In this document: positions 22,242-33,014 of the stretch, piece by piece
Layout of the letters: every line of letters starts with the position of its first letter
How positions within the stretch are numbered: position 1 is the first letter of the stretch
Source of the DNA: Triatoma infestans
Lineage: Eukaryota > Arthropoda > Insecta > Hemiptera > Reduviidae
Assembly: GCA_011037195.1 (NCBI GenBank)
Contig: JAAEAF010002642.1
Location: forward strand, 54,197 to 118,196
DNA length: 64,000 bases
Reading direction: 5' to 3'
Position numbers and translations under genes: made by a program
Notes under the pieces: model-generated
The model's input: the letters and a program-made list of their open reading frames with translations, nothing else
Told to the model about the DNA's origin: nothing
The model's database searches: none

Positions 22242-22524
22242 TATTACGTGCTCGCGGTGGGCGTACTTCACTTGCTAGCATGTTTAGACAAATAAACCTA
22301 ATTAGTCTACAATAAAAACCACTCCAGGGCTACAACTTCCAATATCTTTATTGCCACTACTCAGTGTACACATACAAACAAATACTCTCACATCAAACAC
22401 ACAGATGAACTCCCAAAATCGTATTTCTTTCTCACTTCTTTTGTTAATTATTTTATTATTTAAACTAACCATATGTATAAAACACACATGATTCCAAATA
22501 TACCTATTTTACCAGCTTGCCACA
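22242..22524 (-). repeat. 5' LTR of the short Gypsy-type element
   Basis: This is the LTR next to the primer-binding site. It differs from its partner by scattered substitutions and a small indel, which would allow a rough age estimate by alignment. Confidence 0.88.
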
Positions 22525-22528
22525 ATAT

Positions 22529-23149
22529 TTTTATTATACTATAATGGATCCAAATCTCACAAGCGTAGTTTTGTTGTTGGTTTTTTTGCAACACTAGTTT
22601 GCAATTCTGTGACAATATTATAAAACGAATGCTTTAGATAATCGAAATCAACCTCTATTTAGCTATTGTAATCCTTGCTTTTATCACTTACTCCATTGTA
22701 ATGTTTTTGCCATAATTACCCTCAAGTTGTTAAAAGATCCGTTTTGGGAAAAAGCATTCCCTCAATATTTGTACAGTTTTTTGGTTTAAGTATTATAAAT
22801 TAGGTCATTCACCGGGCACTATTGGTTGTGTATTTTGCCCGAAACTGTCATGCCAGTTGAGGTAGTGGTGTTTTACTTCCGGCTATTTTTCGTATTTTTT
22901 TTCTGGATGTTTTTAAGGTGCACAACAGCTATGGTCCTTTGCACCTGTTTCTAATTTGTAAGGGCTCATCCGGGATGCATATCCATACCCACCAGTCTAA
23001 CAATTTCTACAGTAAACCCACAATCTAGGTCTAATCATATTCCTCTACTCCCTTATATCACTTATAAAATAAATACCTATACACAAGACATCAGCAAACA
23101 ACTAAACACATACATAGGTACAGCTAGTTTCACAACAAATGAAATACAT
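22529..23149 (-). pseudogene. upstream piece of the RTE-type relic, then unassigned sequence
   Basis: Near 22540-22600 the minus strand reads NYACEIWI, resembling the 'LLYGCETWTL' block that normally precedes 'FERKVLRKIYG'. The latter lies at about 20900-20960, beyond the LTR element. From about 22650 to 23149 I see no further motif. The end of this stretch is probably the 3' UTR of the next relic. Confidence 0.35.
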
Positions 23150-24230
23150 GAACCTCCCTAAGATATTCTAAAGTCTTATTGATATTGCCCACATTGTCTC
23201 CTAATACATCTGTAAGACTGGTCGGCAAATTTACCTTTCCCCGCGCGTTTACATATTTCGAACATTCCAATAGAAAATGCGGGACCCGTTAATGTCGTAT
23301 TGCAAGCGCTGCATACCGGCTGAGGTTCTCTTCGGAATATGTGGTTGTGTCAACGCGGTGTGAACGAGTCTCATTCTCGCTAGGACAACTTCTTCTCGCC
23401 AGATTCTCGATTTGAGGTTGACCATTTCTTTGTGGTACCCTTGATATTCCTTAGTTTATTTGACAGCTGCACTGAATGCCATTCCTTTTCCCAGTTGGAA
23501 AGATTTTGTTTTTTTAGAAAAGCTTTCCAATCGACTGCAAGGACACGTTCATCTTTACAAGTCATTGATGCCGCTTCTTTAGCAGCTTTGCCAGTACATT
23601 CGTTGTCTCTTATCTCCACATGACCGGGAATCCAAATAAAGGAGACTTCTTTATTTTCTCGCAGGCATAGTTCCAAGAGCGTATGTATGCACTGAATCAA
23701 CAAAGTATCGGAGTCCCGATTGCCTATCATCTCCGGTGAGCTCCTTGAATCGGATATATTTCTTTGGTTCATTGTAGTTCCGAATATGTTCTAGGGCTTT
23801 GTACACAGCGAATAACTCGGCTGTAGATATGCTTGAGATATTGCTTAATGGAAAGTTGTACAGCCTCTCATTCATGACGAATGCTGCTCCTACTCCATTT
23901 ATCGCCTTTGACCTGTCGGTGAATATTTTAATATAATTTTTATATTTAAGCAGTTGTCGCTCTTGTAGAAGGTTTTTGTATACGTAGTTCGGAGTTTTAC
24001 TTTTAATATATTTACCTAGTATGCCCTCAAACTTAAGCCCATTCAGTTTCCAAGGTTCTATTTTTGGAGAGATCGAACATACAGGCATGGGAATGGATAC
24101 ATTGTTTAGCAAACACAAATTTTTAAAACGTATGCCCAAAGATAAAGTGCTTGTATTTGTCTTAGCGTATAAATGTTCAAATTGAGGATTGTAAATGACT
24201 TCATAGGCGACATGATTTTTAACGGCAACA
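23150..24230 (-). pseudogene. decayed RNase H and C-terminus of a non-LTR retrotransposon
   Basis: On the minus strand IFTDRSK..NGVGAAFVMNE (about 23890-23920) is an RNase H start with Gly of TDGS changed to Arg. ISTAELFAVYKALE carries the second catalytic Glu. A frame change near 23770 leads to SDSRSS and VSFIWIPGHVEIRDNE....KAAKEA. Further on, VVLARMRLVHTALT, a CSAC/CNT-like knuckle region, and a C-terminus ending GNINKTLEYLREVHVF then stop near 23150 are visible in other frames. The order fits the RNase H-bearing I/Jockey-related groups. No RT remains. Frames 23651-24139 and 23380-23772 are its longest pieces. Confidence 0.7.
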
Positions 24231-25514
24231 ACCTTGACACATAGTTACACATCAAGATGTACCTTCTAACTTGCAGTGCTGGTTATCCACTTGCAGCTAG
24301 AAGCTTGTTTTCAGCTAGAAGCTAGAGCTTTTTCTTATTTGATAAAATTTTAATCACACACATACAGATACACGCACACACACACATACACATGCATACA
24401 CACTACGTACATACACACATATACAGATCATTTATTTAAAACATTTATTTCGTACGAAACTATTTTTTCGGAGTATGCTCAATTTCGAAAATCCGACACG
24501 ATCACAATTCTTCCTTCTACCAAGCAAAAGAGAAAGTAAATAAAGGATAAAAAAAGAAATAAAATATATATGGTAACCTCTAAGGCTGTCCTATATATAT
24601 CGTAATGAACTGTTGTCCATTGAAAAGCGAAAGATACTTTGGGAAGGTTCATTAGAACATGTGGTTAAAGTTAAGCAAAATAATATTATGTTTTAGTTAT
24701 ATTTATTTTATTGTTAAATAGTTCCAAATTGGTAAAACAAATGTATATTAGAAGAATATCTACTTTATCTCTATATATTATCAATTTATTTTTGACCAGC
24801 TTCATCCAAACCTAGAAAATATTTGTTTTTTTAAAGCGATAATAAATATTATATTTTTGTCAGTCATTTTTTCAGGTAAATTTTCCAGTTTTATACTTTA
24901 TTTATAATATTATTCATCAATTTCATGGAAAACACTTAAAATTGTACTTAATACGAAAGTATCTCTTAGGTTCTCACTTAAGTCTATATCTATGAACTCA
25001 CACGAGATGGCTAGACGTTTTTATCCAAAAGTATACATTTGCAAAGTTAACAAAATAAAAAACGTTATAAATAATAACACTTTAAATATTATGGTTTGTA
25101 ATATAAAACAAGGTGGTTCGCCTATCACGTGTTAGAAATGAAGAGGTGATAAACTTCTCTTCAGTCTATATTAAATTTCAAGTTTACTCTCAAAGTTGCC
25201 CCCACCCCCACCCCCCACCCGAGTTCTTCTTGCCACATGCACTTTCTCTTATAAAGTTCTTTATTAAAATAGTTCCTTAATAAAGTCCTGTTTATTGTTA
25301 TCTACAAAGAAACCAACCAGGAAAAGATATGAATATTACTAAATAAAAAATCTGCATTTTTAAAAATTCATAACAAATAAATGGATAAAATTATATTGTT
25401 TAATCCATAAATAAATTGTGGTTAATTATCATTTGGAAAACTAAACATCAATCCATGCTGTCCAAGAAGTGAGAAACTTGCCTAAAACATGGTTTTCAGA
25501 TAATTTAGCTTAAA
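24231..25514. other. AT-rich stretch with a CA microsatellite
   Basis: A mixed (CA)n/(CATA)n tract spans about 24355-24425 and a C-rich run lies at 25197-25222. No coding or repeat-family match was seen. Confidence 0.45.
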
Positions 25515-26000
25515 ACTATTAGAGAACGCATTCCGGGCCGTATACGCCCAACCTTTCTGGAGGGGACGCACTATGATTCAGATCGCCTTCAATCTACGGC
25601 CATATGTGTAATGTGCTTTCTGGGTTTCTAAAGCTGATCTCCATCCCTATAACCTGTTACACATAGCACACCCCCCCGGATCTGTAGCTAGTTCTATGCG
25701 GGCGGCAGATGTGGGCATAGAGGAAATCATGGCCGGGCATTAGCCTGAAATAGGCCACTCCGCGTTTCCTAGGCAGGTCGCTGGGAATTCTTCCATATAT
25801 ATATATCAATCAGAGATTGGCATCTTTTTCCTTTTGCCTTCCCAGCCAGGCACTCTCATAGCCTATTCCTGGCTCCGGCGCAAATTAATCGGCAAGCTGT
25901 ATTCATGGGGACTGCATTGTTAGGCTGAAACTTTTCCGCTTCTTCTTATGCCAGACGATTAGCAGCTTCATTCCCGTGTAATTCACAATCCTCTGTAGTT
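25515..26000 (-). pseudogene. decayed RNase H end and knuckle of another non-LTR element
   Basis: On the minus strand HGNEAANRLA.EEAEKF (about 25920-25975) matches the final RNase H motif. YFRLMPGHDFLYAHICR (about 25690-25760) matches the 'FRLRTGHD.LA.HL.R' segment that precedes the C-terminal CCHC knuckle of many I-type elements. Cys and acidic residues of the knuckle are partly recognisable in the next ~80 bp with indels. The block is GC-richer than its surroundings. It is a different family from the relic at 23150-24230. Confidence 0.5.
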
Positions 26001-26322
26001 TCTACTTTCTCTTATTTTAAGTCTGTTAAAGGTGTTAGTTAGAAAAATGATGGATTGGCTTGTTTAATGTTTAACCTCGCCCTGGAGAAGGCTATAAGAC
26101 CAGCTGCAGAATATCAGTAATATATTTAATATAACTGTTCGGTTATTGTCTGAGATATTTTCCGTGCTTCATTTTCTGGTCATCAACCGGTTTAGAGCGT
26201 TTGCTGCGTATCTTGATAAACAGACTGATAACATGAAAACAATAATTAGTTGCTTCTCGACCAATTGATGGTAAAAAAACAAAACCAAAAAGTAAATTTT
26301 GTAATTGTTTTTTATTATGACA

Positions 26323-26363
26323 GTTCGACGTTTCGACAAACTTTGTTTGTCTTCTTCAGGAAC
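26323..26363 (-). ncRNA. hammerhead ribozyme motif, left copy
   Basis: Read on the minus strand: stem I arm GUUC, conserved CUGAAGA, a 7-bp stem II (GACAAAC/GUUUGUC) with a 3-nt loop, conserved GAAA, CGUC with the cleavable C, then the stem I partner GAAC. The A of GAAA followed by CGU makes a palindromic ACGU, too short for a hairpin stem III but able to pair between two copies. Such minimal stems are known for retroelement hammerheads that act as dimers. All core nucleotides are present. Confidence 0.7.
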
Positions 26364-26619
26364 AATACAAAACAAAAATAAAGAAAAAACAAAATTATAA
26401 CATGAAACACAAACAAAAAACCAAATACATAGGTGAGATTACAGTAGTAATGCTAAGTCTGTAATCATTACATCATTATATATGTAATGTGCTTTGTTAG
26501 TTTGTAATCATTACATCATTATAGACTTAGCATTGCTACTGTAATCTCACCTATGTATTTGGTTTTTTGTTTGTGTATCATGTTATAATTTTGTTTTTTC
26601 TTTATTTTTGTTTTGTATT

Positions 26620-26660
26620 GTTCCTGAAGAAGACAAACAAAGTTTGTCGAAACGTCGAAC
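26620..26660 (+). ncRNA. hammerhead ribozyme motif, right copy
   Basis: The plus strand has the same elements as the left copy: GUUC, CUGAAGA (26624-26630), stem II, GAAA (26649-26652), CGUC and GAAC (26657-26660). Predicted cleavage is after C26656. The two copies point in opposite directions. Confidence 0.7.
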
Positions 26661-27029
26661 TGTCATAATAAAAAACAATTACAAAATTTACTTTTTGTTT
26701 TTGTTTTTTTTTACCATCAATTGGTCGAGAGCCAACTAATTATTGTTTTCATATTACAACTAACGGCCAACAAGAAAAATCTTCTGACAGTCTGATAACA
26801 GTGATCTGCAACAGTCAAACCAGTTTGTACACTCTGTTCAATTATTGCTCTGGTAAGGGGGAGGGAAGGCTTTGTGGTAATAATCGAGAGCTTTGGAAAA
26901 TTAGAGAGATCTGCAAGGAAAATCTGACTTCAGGTGAATCAGCCGAAAACAAAGTAATTATGAAAAAATAATGGCCGTGAGAGGGAGTTAGTTTTGGCAT
27001 CTACAATTTTGAGTGGGCAATGGTTTCTG

Positions 27030-27260
27030 GATATCTCGGCACTCACATAAATGCTGAAAATAATGTGGAGGAAGAAATAAAGCCAGAATCCGTCTTGCCA
27101 AAAGATGCTTTTATGGATTATAGGTATGCTGGACATTAAGAAAGGCGTATGAGCTTTGTTTTGAAAGAAAAGTTCTCAGGAAAATTTATGGGGCTATAGA
27201 AGATGGTCAGACCTGGAGGCGAAGAACAAACAATATTATAAGAAAAATAATTTATTTGAA
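27030..27260 (+). pseudogene. relic of an RTE-type reverse transcriptase C-terminal region
   Basis: The plus strand reads YLGTHINAENN then EEEIKARIRLAKRCFYGL, then CWTLRKAYELCFERKVLRKI and YGAIEDGQTWR. These match, in order, the 'YLG..I....', 'EI+.RI..ANRC+..L', 'CETWTL' and 'FERKVLR+IYG....W+.R.N' blocks of RTE-related proteins. A deletion between GL and CWTL and several frame changes are evident. The catalytic RT core is absent. Confidence 0.6.
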
Positions 27261-27429
27261 ACGATGCCAAGCTTTGAACATACCTTGATATTTTTTTCCT
27301 TTTTTTTAATAAAGGCGCGTCAAAATCTGAGGTCATTGGCGCTCAAAGACTTCTCAGTGCATCACCAATTTCTGGGCAGTGTTCTTTCTTTAAATACAGC
27401 GCTCAAAACCGGGAGCTCTGTATAAGAAA

Positions 27430-27575
27430 TCCAGGGCTTAGCATTGACCTAATTCCGTCCCTCATGCTTTACGATTAAAATTTTGTTAAATAAATTTAGT
27501 AGTTATATGGTTGGTCTCGAACTGGGAACCTTCTATTTACAAAGCCGTGCACCAGAACCATTCCTCATCTTGAAT
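27430..27575 (-). repeat. tRNA-derived SINE, copy 1
   Basis: On the minus strand a TTTGTAAA..GAAGGTTCCCAGTTCGAGACC head (B box) is followed by TATAACT..AAATTT. The body ends with AATTAGGTCAATGCTAAGCCC. The same order occurs at 43865-44050. The head resembles the anticodon and T-arm of tRNA-Thr. Confidence 0.45.
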
Positions 27576-28200
27576 ATATTAATGGCAATAAATAATATTT
27601 TGATTAAATCGAAATTTTATGTATTTATTGCAAATATATTTAATTGGCGATGAAGTGGGTTGAGTTAATATTATTTGATAATGTTGATATGAATGTCAAT
27701 TGAGAGCTGTTTAATATTCATGTCATTGATATCGCCATTTTTATTACTTTATTATTTTACAACGTGAAATCTCAACGGTATTATGGGCAATGGTTTTTTG
27801 ATAATTTTAATGTTCAATTTCCTATTTTACTTTTCTGCATTTATCTAACAGTTGTAAATAATACTCTTGGGAAGTGTTAAGTTTTATTGGTGCCAAACTC
27901 CGTGAGAGATATCAATGCTCCAGAGAATGAGAGAGTAAAAGAGAGAGAGAACCTAATCCGATACAGTGGATAGGAGTTTGAGGGTGCAAGTTAGGCAGAG
28001 ATGAGAGAGTTGCTGCTTTAGGGAGCTTTCCATATATACAGAAACAGAATGAGATAGCCTCCTAGTGCACCACAGTGTTACTGTAGGAGTTCTGGTACAG
28101 TTGGCCGTGTTACTTACACGCTGGTTACTTACTCGGTTCGTCTCTTCGGAGCCGCAATTCTTCCTGCCTTATACGTGAGTAAACTACACAATATCTCCCT
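27576..28200. other. unassigned, with a GAGA-rich segment
   Basis: A purine-rich stretch (27930-27955) and the following ~200 bp look like transcribed LTR or leader sequence (a TATATAC near 28034), but no partner copy was found. TGGTGCCAAAC at 27887 is a weak primer-site-like sequence and was not accepted. Confidence 0.3.
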
Positions 28201-29357
28201 CAATTTCTACATCCAACAGATTAAATGTGTGCGTAAATGTCTGTGTTTTTGTGTATATAGAGAATAAGGGGTAGTAGAAATGTTTGGTGTTGGTTTCCTA
28301 TATAATGCGCATGTTCAAGTGTACACCCCCCTCCAGTCACACATCGCGGGCCTTAAAAGCTGTAACCACTACCATTCTACATATTTAACCTTACCACAAC
28401 TCTGAATAGTTAAGTGTACCGAACGCCTTGCATTATTTCTCAACCTCTAATGCATTTAAATGTCCTTTTAGTAAGGAAAGCGGTAGTGTGAGATATAAAC
28501 TCCAACATACTAGCAGACTGTCAGTGAAGGGATGGCGGGAGGGGCAACTAAGGCGTGATGGGGTAGTGAAATCGTAAGGTCTTTAACAGGCTACTACTCA
28601 TGACAGTTGTCTTGTATAACTAAACAACTGCAAGCCCTGCACCATGGTATAGACTAACAAACGGCACTAACTGTAACCCAACCTTCTTCTACTTATTTCA
28701 TTAATGTGTGTGTGTGTATGTGTGTGTGTGTGTGGTGTGTGTGTGTGTGTATGTGTGTGTGTGTATGCGTTTATTTACCTATGTGTGTGCAACACACATC
28801 TATTGAACTATGGTTATATAACAAACAAACTAAAGTCAAACCTAATAACATTAATTCAAACTTTGGTAACAACTAATGTTAACTGTGAACAAAACAATAC
28901 AATATGTTATGTACTTACACTTCATACATACATATATACATATATATATATTCTCTCTATTAAACTTTCAACAAATTATGTACCGAAATATTTAATAATG
29001 GTTTCATAAATCTAATTGTCAGCAGTTAATAGGTTAACTAACATCTTGTAACCTACAAATTTACATTATTCCCATTATGTTCGAAAATAATTTCTTACCA
29101 CTAAATAATATTCATCGAATGTTATTGTTATTCACAAATAATTAATAATTATTTGGAAATATTTAAAATTATATAAATAAAAAAAATTAATGTATGTGTA
29201 TCTTTATATTTCAAATTATTAATAAATTTTAAATTGATAAAGTTATAAAAAAAACAAAAAAAAAACAGAAAAATCTTTATGTAAAACTATTACAAAACAA
29301 CCGCACCTTATCTTGTTTTAATTATTGTAATACCAATTTGCAAAGTTCATTCATAAA
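28201..29357. repeat. GT microsatellite in AT-rich sequence
   Basis: A compound (GT)n tract lies at 28704-28768; the 101-codon frame over it is just Cys-Val repeat translation. A TATATA/CATA tract is at 28925-28955. Nothing else was identified. Confidence 0.6.
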
Positions 29358-30148
29358 CAGGGTTTCCCAAGGTATATATGGATAACGACTTTTTCTCGGA
29401 AACTAAGATAGCTAGAAAAAAACTAAAAAAATACGTGTCCCCATAGGTTTTTGGTTAGAAATCCAAATTTAATTTGCAAATTTGTTTTGGTGCTTCCAGA
29501 AGCGAGATACAGGCACCAACTTCATTTTTTCAAATAGGGAGGTGTGGTTTTTATTTAAGAAATAGATTCCTCTATTTTTTGTAAGAAAAATTTACTTGAA
29601 AGGTTTTTTTCTTTGAGCGATATTTTACAAGTTATGAATGAAAACAGGATTCCTAAAGAAATTTCAAAATGATATTTTTACGGTTTTTTGATTGAATAAG
29701 AAGAAAAGTACTATTTTATTATAAATTTTACTCCTTATCAATTACAGATCTTGCTCGAACTGGCCTCCACCATTAGAGATGTATTTCTTTGGTCGTAAGG
29801 TAGGTACAATTGGCAGGAAAAAGCATGTGTATGCATCTCTAATGGTGGGGGCATAGGAATCCTGTTTTCATTCATAACTTGTAAAATATCGCTCAAAGAA
29901 AAAAACCATTCAAGTAAATTTTTCTAACAAAAAATAGAGGAATCTATTTCTTAAATAAAAACTACGCCTCCTCATTTGAAAAAATGAAGTTGGTGCCTGT
30001 ATCTCGCTTCTCGAAGCACCAAAACACATTTGCAAATTGAATTTGGTTTTCTAACAAAAAACTACGGGGACACGTATTTTTTTAGTTTTTTTCTAGCTGT
30101 CTTAGTTTCCGAGAAAAAGTCGTTATCCATATAACTTGGGACACCCTG
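29358..30148. mobile_element. foldback DNA element with ~295-bp inverted repeats
   Basis: Arms at 29358-29654 and 29855-30148 are reverse complements with few differences. Both ends start CAGGGT(T/G)TCCCAAG inward. The ~200-bp centre contains a second, smaller inverted pair (CCACCATTAGAGATG at about 29767 and its complement at about 29834). No transposase is encoded, so it is non-autonomous. The superfamily is unknown because the flanking target duplication is not clear. Confidence 0.7.
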
Positions 30149-30453
30149 TATATATACGTTTCAGTTTTTACATTTGCTAGTTTTTAGATGTAAGGACTAC
30201 CTGTTTAAGGTGTATTCTCGGCTCAAACCCTGAAGTGAATGCATAACTTATTGGGGATGAACTTGTTAATGATAAGTTCATCCAGGGCTTTGGGAAAAAT
30301 TAGCCTACCCGCTAAGTGGAGACCTTTCTTGTACGCTTAAGATAGAGGTAGGGGTTTATATTCCAGCAAAATCAGAGCTAAAAACTCATATTATGCTCTT
30401 TAGGTAAAGGAGATAGTAGATTAAGCTTGTAAGAGAACATCAGGCAGCTGTAA
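30149..30453. other. unassigned stretch
   Basis: No coding or repeat match was seen between the foldback element and the LTR-like repeat. Confidence 0.4.
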
Positions 30454-31174
30454 TGTGATAACAAGAAGGAGTGATAACAGAAGGAAAATATATAATTTTT
30501 AATTATAAAAATTATAACTAGTGGTGCCAGTCAGACCTATTATTCAATACAAGAGCCGCGGTCAGTGCACGGTCAAAGGGACCGCCAAGGACAACCGCCA
30601 AAGACACACTGCCTTCAAAAGGGTCATTATACGGTCAGTACACAGAAGCCGCCTGGCCAATATACAAAAATCAACAAATCACTCAAAAGACCGACCACCT
30701 GGCTAAAGTCTTTTGATAACCACCAACACCTGTTGCCAGACCTATTCAAGACCTAGGGTCAACACACGGCAAGAGATGTTTTAGTGTGACCCGTAATTAC
30801 AGACTTGTCAATGTGTGAGTGATGGCAATATAATTTCTCTCAACAGGAAGTTGGGATGATTATTTTTCAGTATTTTATCAGCGTAACATCAAGATTCTAC
30901 CAGTGACATAATTCATACATCGGAGCGCGTCCCTATCTAAGTATTTAAACATATATTTATTTATCAATCATTATAGTTGTGCATTCTAGTTACAATTTAA
31001 ATCATTTTAAATTAATTGTAGTTATATCTTTTCAAACGTTTGAATTATTGTTAAAATATATATTTATTTTCGAAAATTGGTAATTCATATTCCGAGTAAC
31101 AACTCTCTAAAAATCTCTAACTTTTATTCATTCATCGCATCATAACCCTCTTCAAGACATGTGATTCCATAACA
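30454..31174 (+). repeat. LTR-like repeat family 3, copy 1
   Basis: It begins TGTGATAACAAGAAG and follows the solo LTR at 51904-52786 through the blocks ATAACTAGTGGT, AAGGGTCA, CCACCTGGCTA, AGAGATGT.TTAGTGTG, TGTGTGAGTGATG, GCGCGTCCCTAT and AACTCTCTAAAA. It ends near CCATAACA. It lacks the TCAGTT array of copy 2. No target duplication was found. The frames at 30521-30756 are not conserved. Confidence 0.55.
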
Positions 31175-32863
31175 CAGCCAAGCCTACTAATTTCACGCTC
31201 ATACAGTCTTATGCACAACTAACCACTATTAAGATACTCAAAATAATTCAGAAACTGGATTTGAACTTGCTAAAGTAGTGTTTAAGTGCTGGAAATTCGG
31301 AAAATCAGATCATGTCTAAGCGCGCTATCCTAAAAGCAAAAAAACTCGTAGATTCCTGACGCTATAATGACCCTAGATTTTTGACGCGTCTAAAAAAATA
31401 AATAAATAATATTGTTGCAACTGAGATGTTTTATCCATGACTTAAGTTTCTATAAATTTGCAAGCCATCTGTGTAAAAAAAAATGTTTGTCAATGAGGCA
31501 CAAACAACTATCAAAATATATTAACTAAACCTTATAAACAAAAAATAATATTAGCCCTTATTATAGGTAAATGTTAAAATTAGATTTAAGTAGTTCAAAT
31601 ATTCAGGAATTATGAAAATCCGATTGTCCTTTGTCATAACAAAAACACAAACTGAAATTACTTTTCTTTTTCCCTTTGAGATAAGGTTTGCTAGATAATG
31701 TTAATCCCTAAAATAAAAGTTTAAGACATTAGCAAAAATATAAAGTTACTGAATAGATAGAATGCGCATTGATAAGAAAAAAATGAATGAAAGTTGTGAG
31801 ACAGGAAATAATGATGTCGGTGATGCCAGTGATAAGATGATGTTGCCAGAGGAATATTTACAAAATTCAATTTTGTTGTAATAACTGCAAAAAGTGAGAG
31901 CGGTGGTAAGGTTAAGAAATGTAAGGAGTGGGAGGTTACCTTGAAGGTGGTAATATGAAATCCCCCCCCCCCACACAAACACACGCCTCCATAGCTCGCT
32001 TACTACTTTGCCAGCTCGTTCTATCTACAACTCCATCATACCACAAAAACCTGGAGCAAACTCCACTACATTGTATTTTCTCAAACCTTCTACCGCCTGA
32101 ATTTCACTTTAATACTGAAAACAAAAGTCCCTAGTATAGCACATTTCTAAAGACAAATCACATTCTTCCATTAGTCCATTAGTGAATTATATTTAAATGA
32201 AATGTTTCACAATCTTTTAAAATGGTAATTCACTGTAAACAGATTAACCATTTTCATTGTCAGGCTACAACTAATGTAAATGTTTATATATATAAAAAAA
32301 AATTAACCAAGTGTTTATAAATTTTTCTGAAAGCAAAGAAACTCATACTTTTACTTTCTTTTCCTACTGTAAGAGAATGTAAGTCGTTGTGTCAACTTTT
32401 TGGCTTTAAGTTTTTACCAAAATACATATTTGAGTACCATACAGATTTTAAAAATACCCTGAGTCGGAAGAAACTGTTTTCTCATTGCGTCTTAAGCGGT
32501 TTCCATTCCATCCAGACTTAATTAACTTCTTTCACTTCAAAATGGCGACATTAAGCTTTCTGTAGCCAGTATTTGATTTGAACATTTGCGCTTTTTTTTT
32601 TTTTAATCATTGCCTTCAGATTCCTTCTCCTCACAACCGTCTTTATTTACCTTATAACTGTAGGTTTTGCGATGCCTACAGAAATGATACACCCATATCT
32701 GTGTTTTAGGGGTGCTTGATCGAAATTATACGTCTCTAATAACCCAAGCACAAGCTTGCACTCGGCTCTTTAAATCTCTTAAGCCATTTTGACCATCACG
32801 GTCGTTTCAAATGACATTTTAGGTAGACGTAAAACTGGAAGTGGTATATCACGTGAACTAATT
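31175..32863. other. AT-rich stretch, nothing recognised
   Basis: Overlapping frames at 31721-32134 lie on both strands and have no motif. A C10 run is near 31963-31972. No family match was seen. Confidence 0.4.
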
Positions 32864-33014
32864 TCTTTATGTAATACAGACAGACAATTTATTGTTTAAA
32901 ATGATGAACATTTCGTACAATAAGGAGTTGGTACATTATAATACGTTTTTAATACAAAGAAAACAAAAGTGTCAGCTACAAAAATAAAGAAATAGACTTA
33001 TTAGTCGACGCTGC

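Larger units (their letters stand above)
20969..22524 (-). mobile_element. short non-autonomous Ty3/Gypsy-type LTR element
   Basis: Two direct repeats of 273 and 283 bp bound a ~1.0 kb interior. The left LTR runs TGTTACG...GCCACA, and the right LTR has TA in place of TG. ATAT flanks both outer sides (20965-20968 and 22525-22528), a 4-bp target duplication as usual for Gypsy. In element sense (minus) a tRNA-Leu-like primer site follows the 5' LTR and a purine tract precedes the 3' LTR. The interior has no protease, RT, RNase H or integrase. It holds only a gag-position open frame rich in Glu/Asp repeats. It must have depended on enzymes of another element. Confidence 0.88.
26233..26752. repeat. 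near-perfect inverted repeat carrying two hammerhead motifs
   Basis: Arms at 26233-26460 and 26523-26752 are reverse complements with only scattered differences. The 62-bp spacer holds two direct copies of GTAATCATTACATCATTATA (from 26461 and 26504). Each arm contains one complete hammerhead core, so transcripts from either strand would carry one ribozyme in sense. Penelope-like elements are known to carry hammerheads in their terminal repeats and to form inverted arrangements. No Penelope RT or GIY-YIG domain is present here, so the assignment is inferred. The ORF at 26169-26375 is spurious. Confidence 0.75.

Noticed and set aside
27880..27910. Primer-binding site for tRNA-Phe (TGGTGCCAAAC)
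   Set aside because: The match is about 10-11 nt with a mismatch, and no LTR pair or second copy was found.
28704..29009. 101-codon Cys/Val-repeat ORF
   Set aside because: It is translation of a GT microsatellite.
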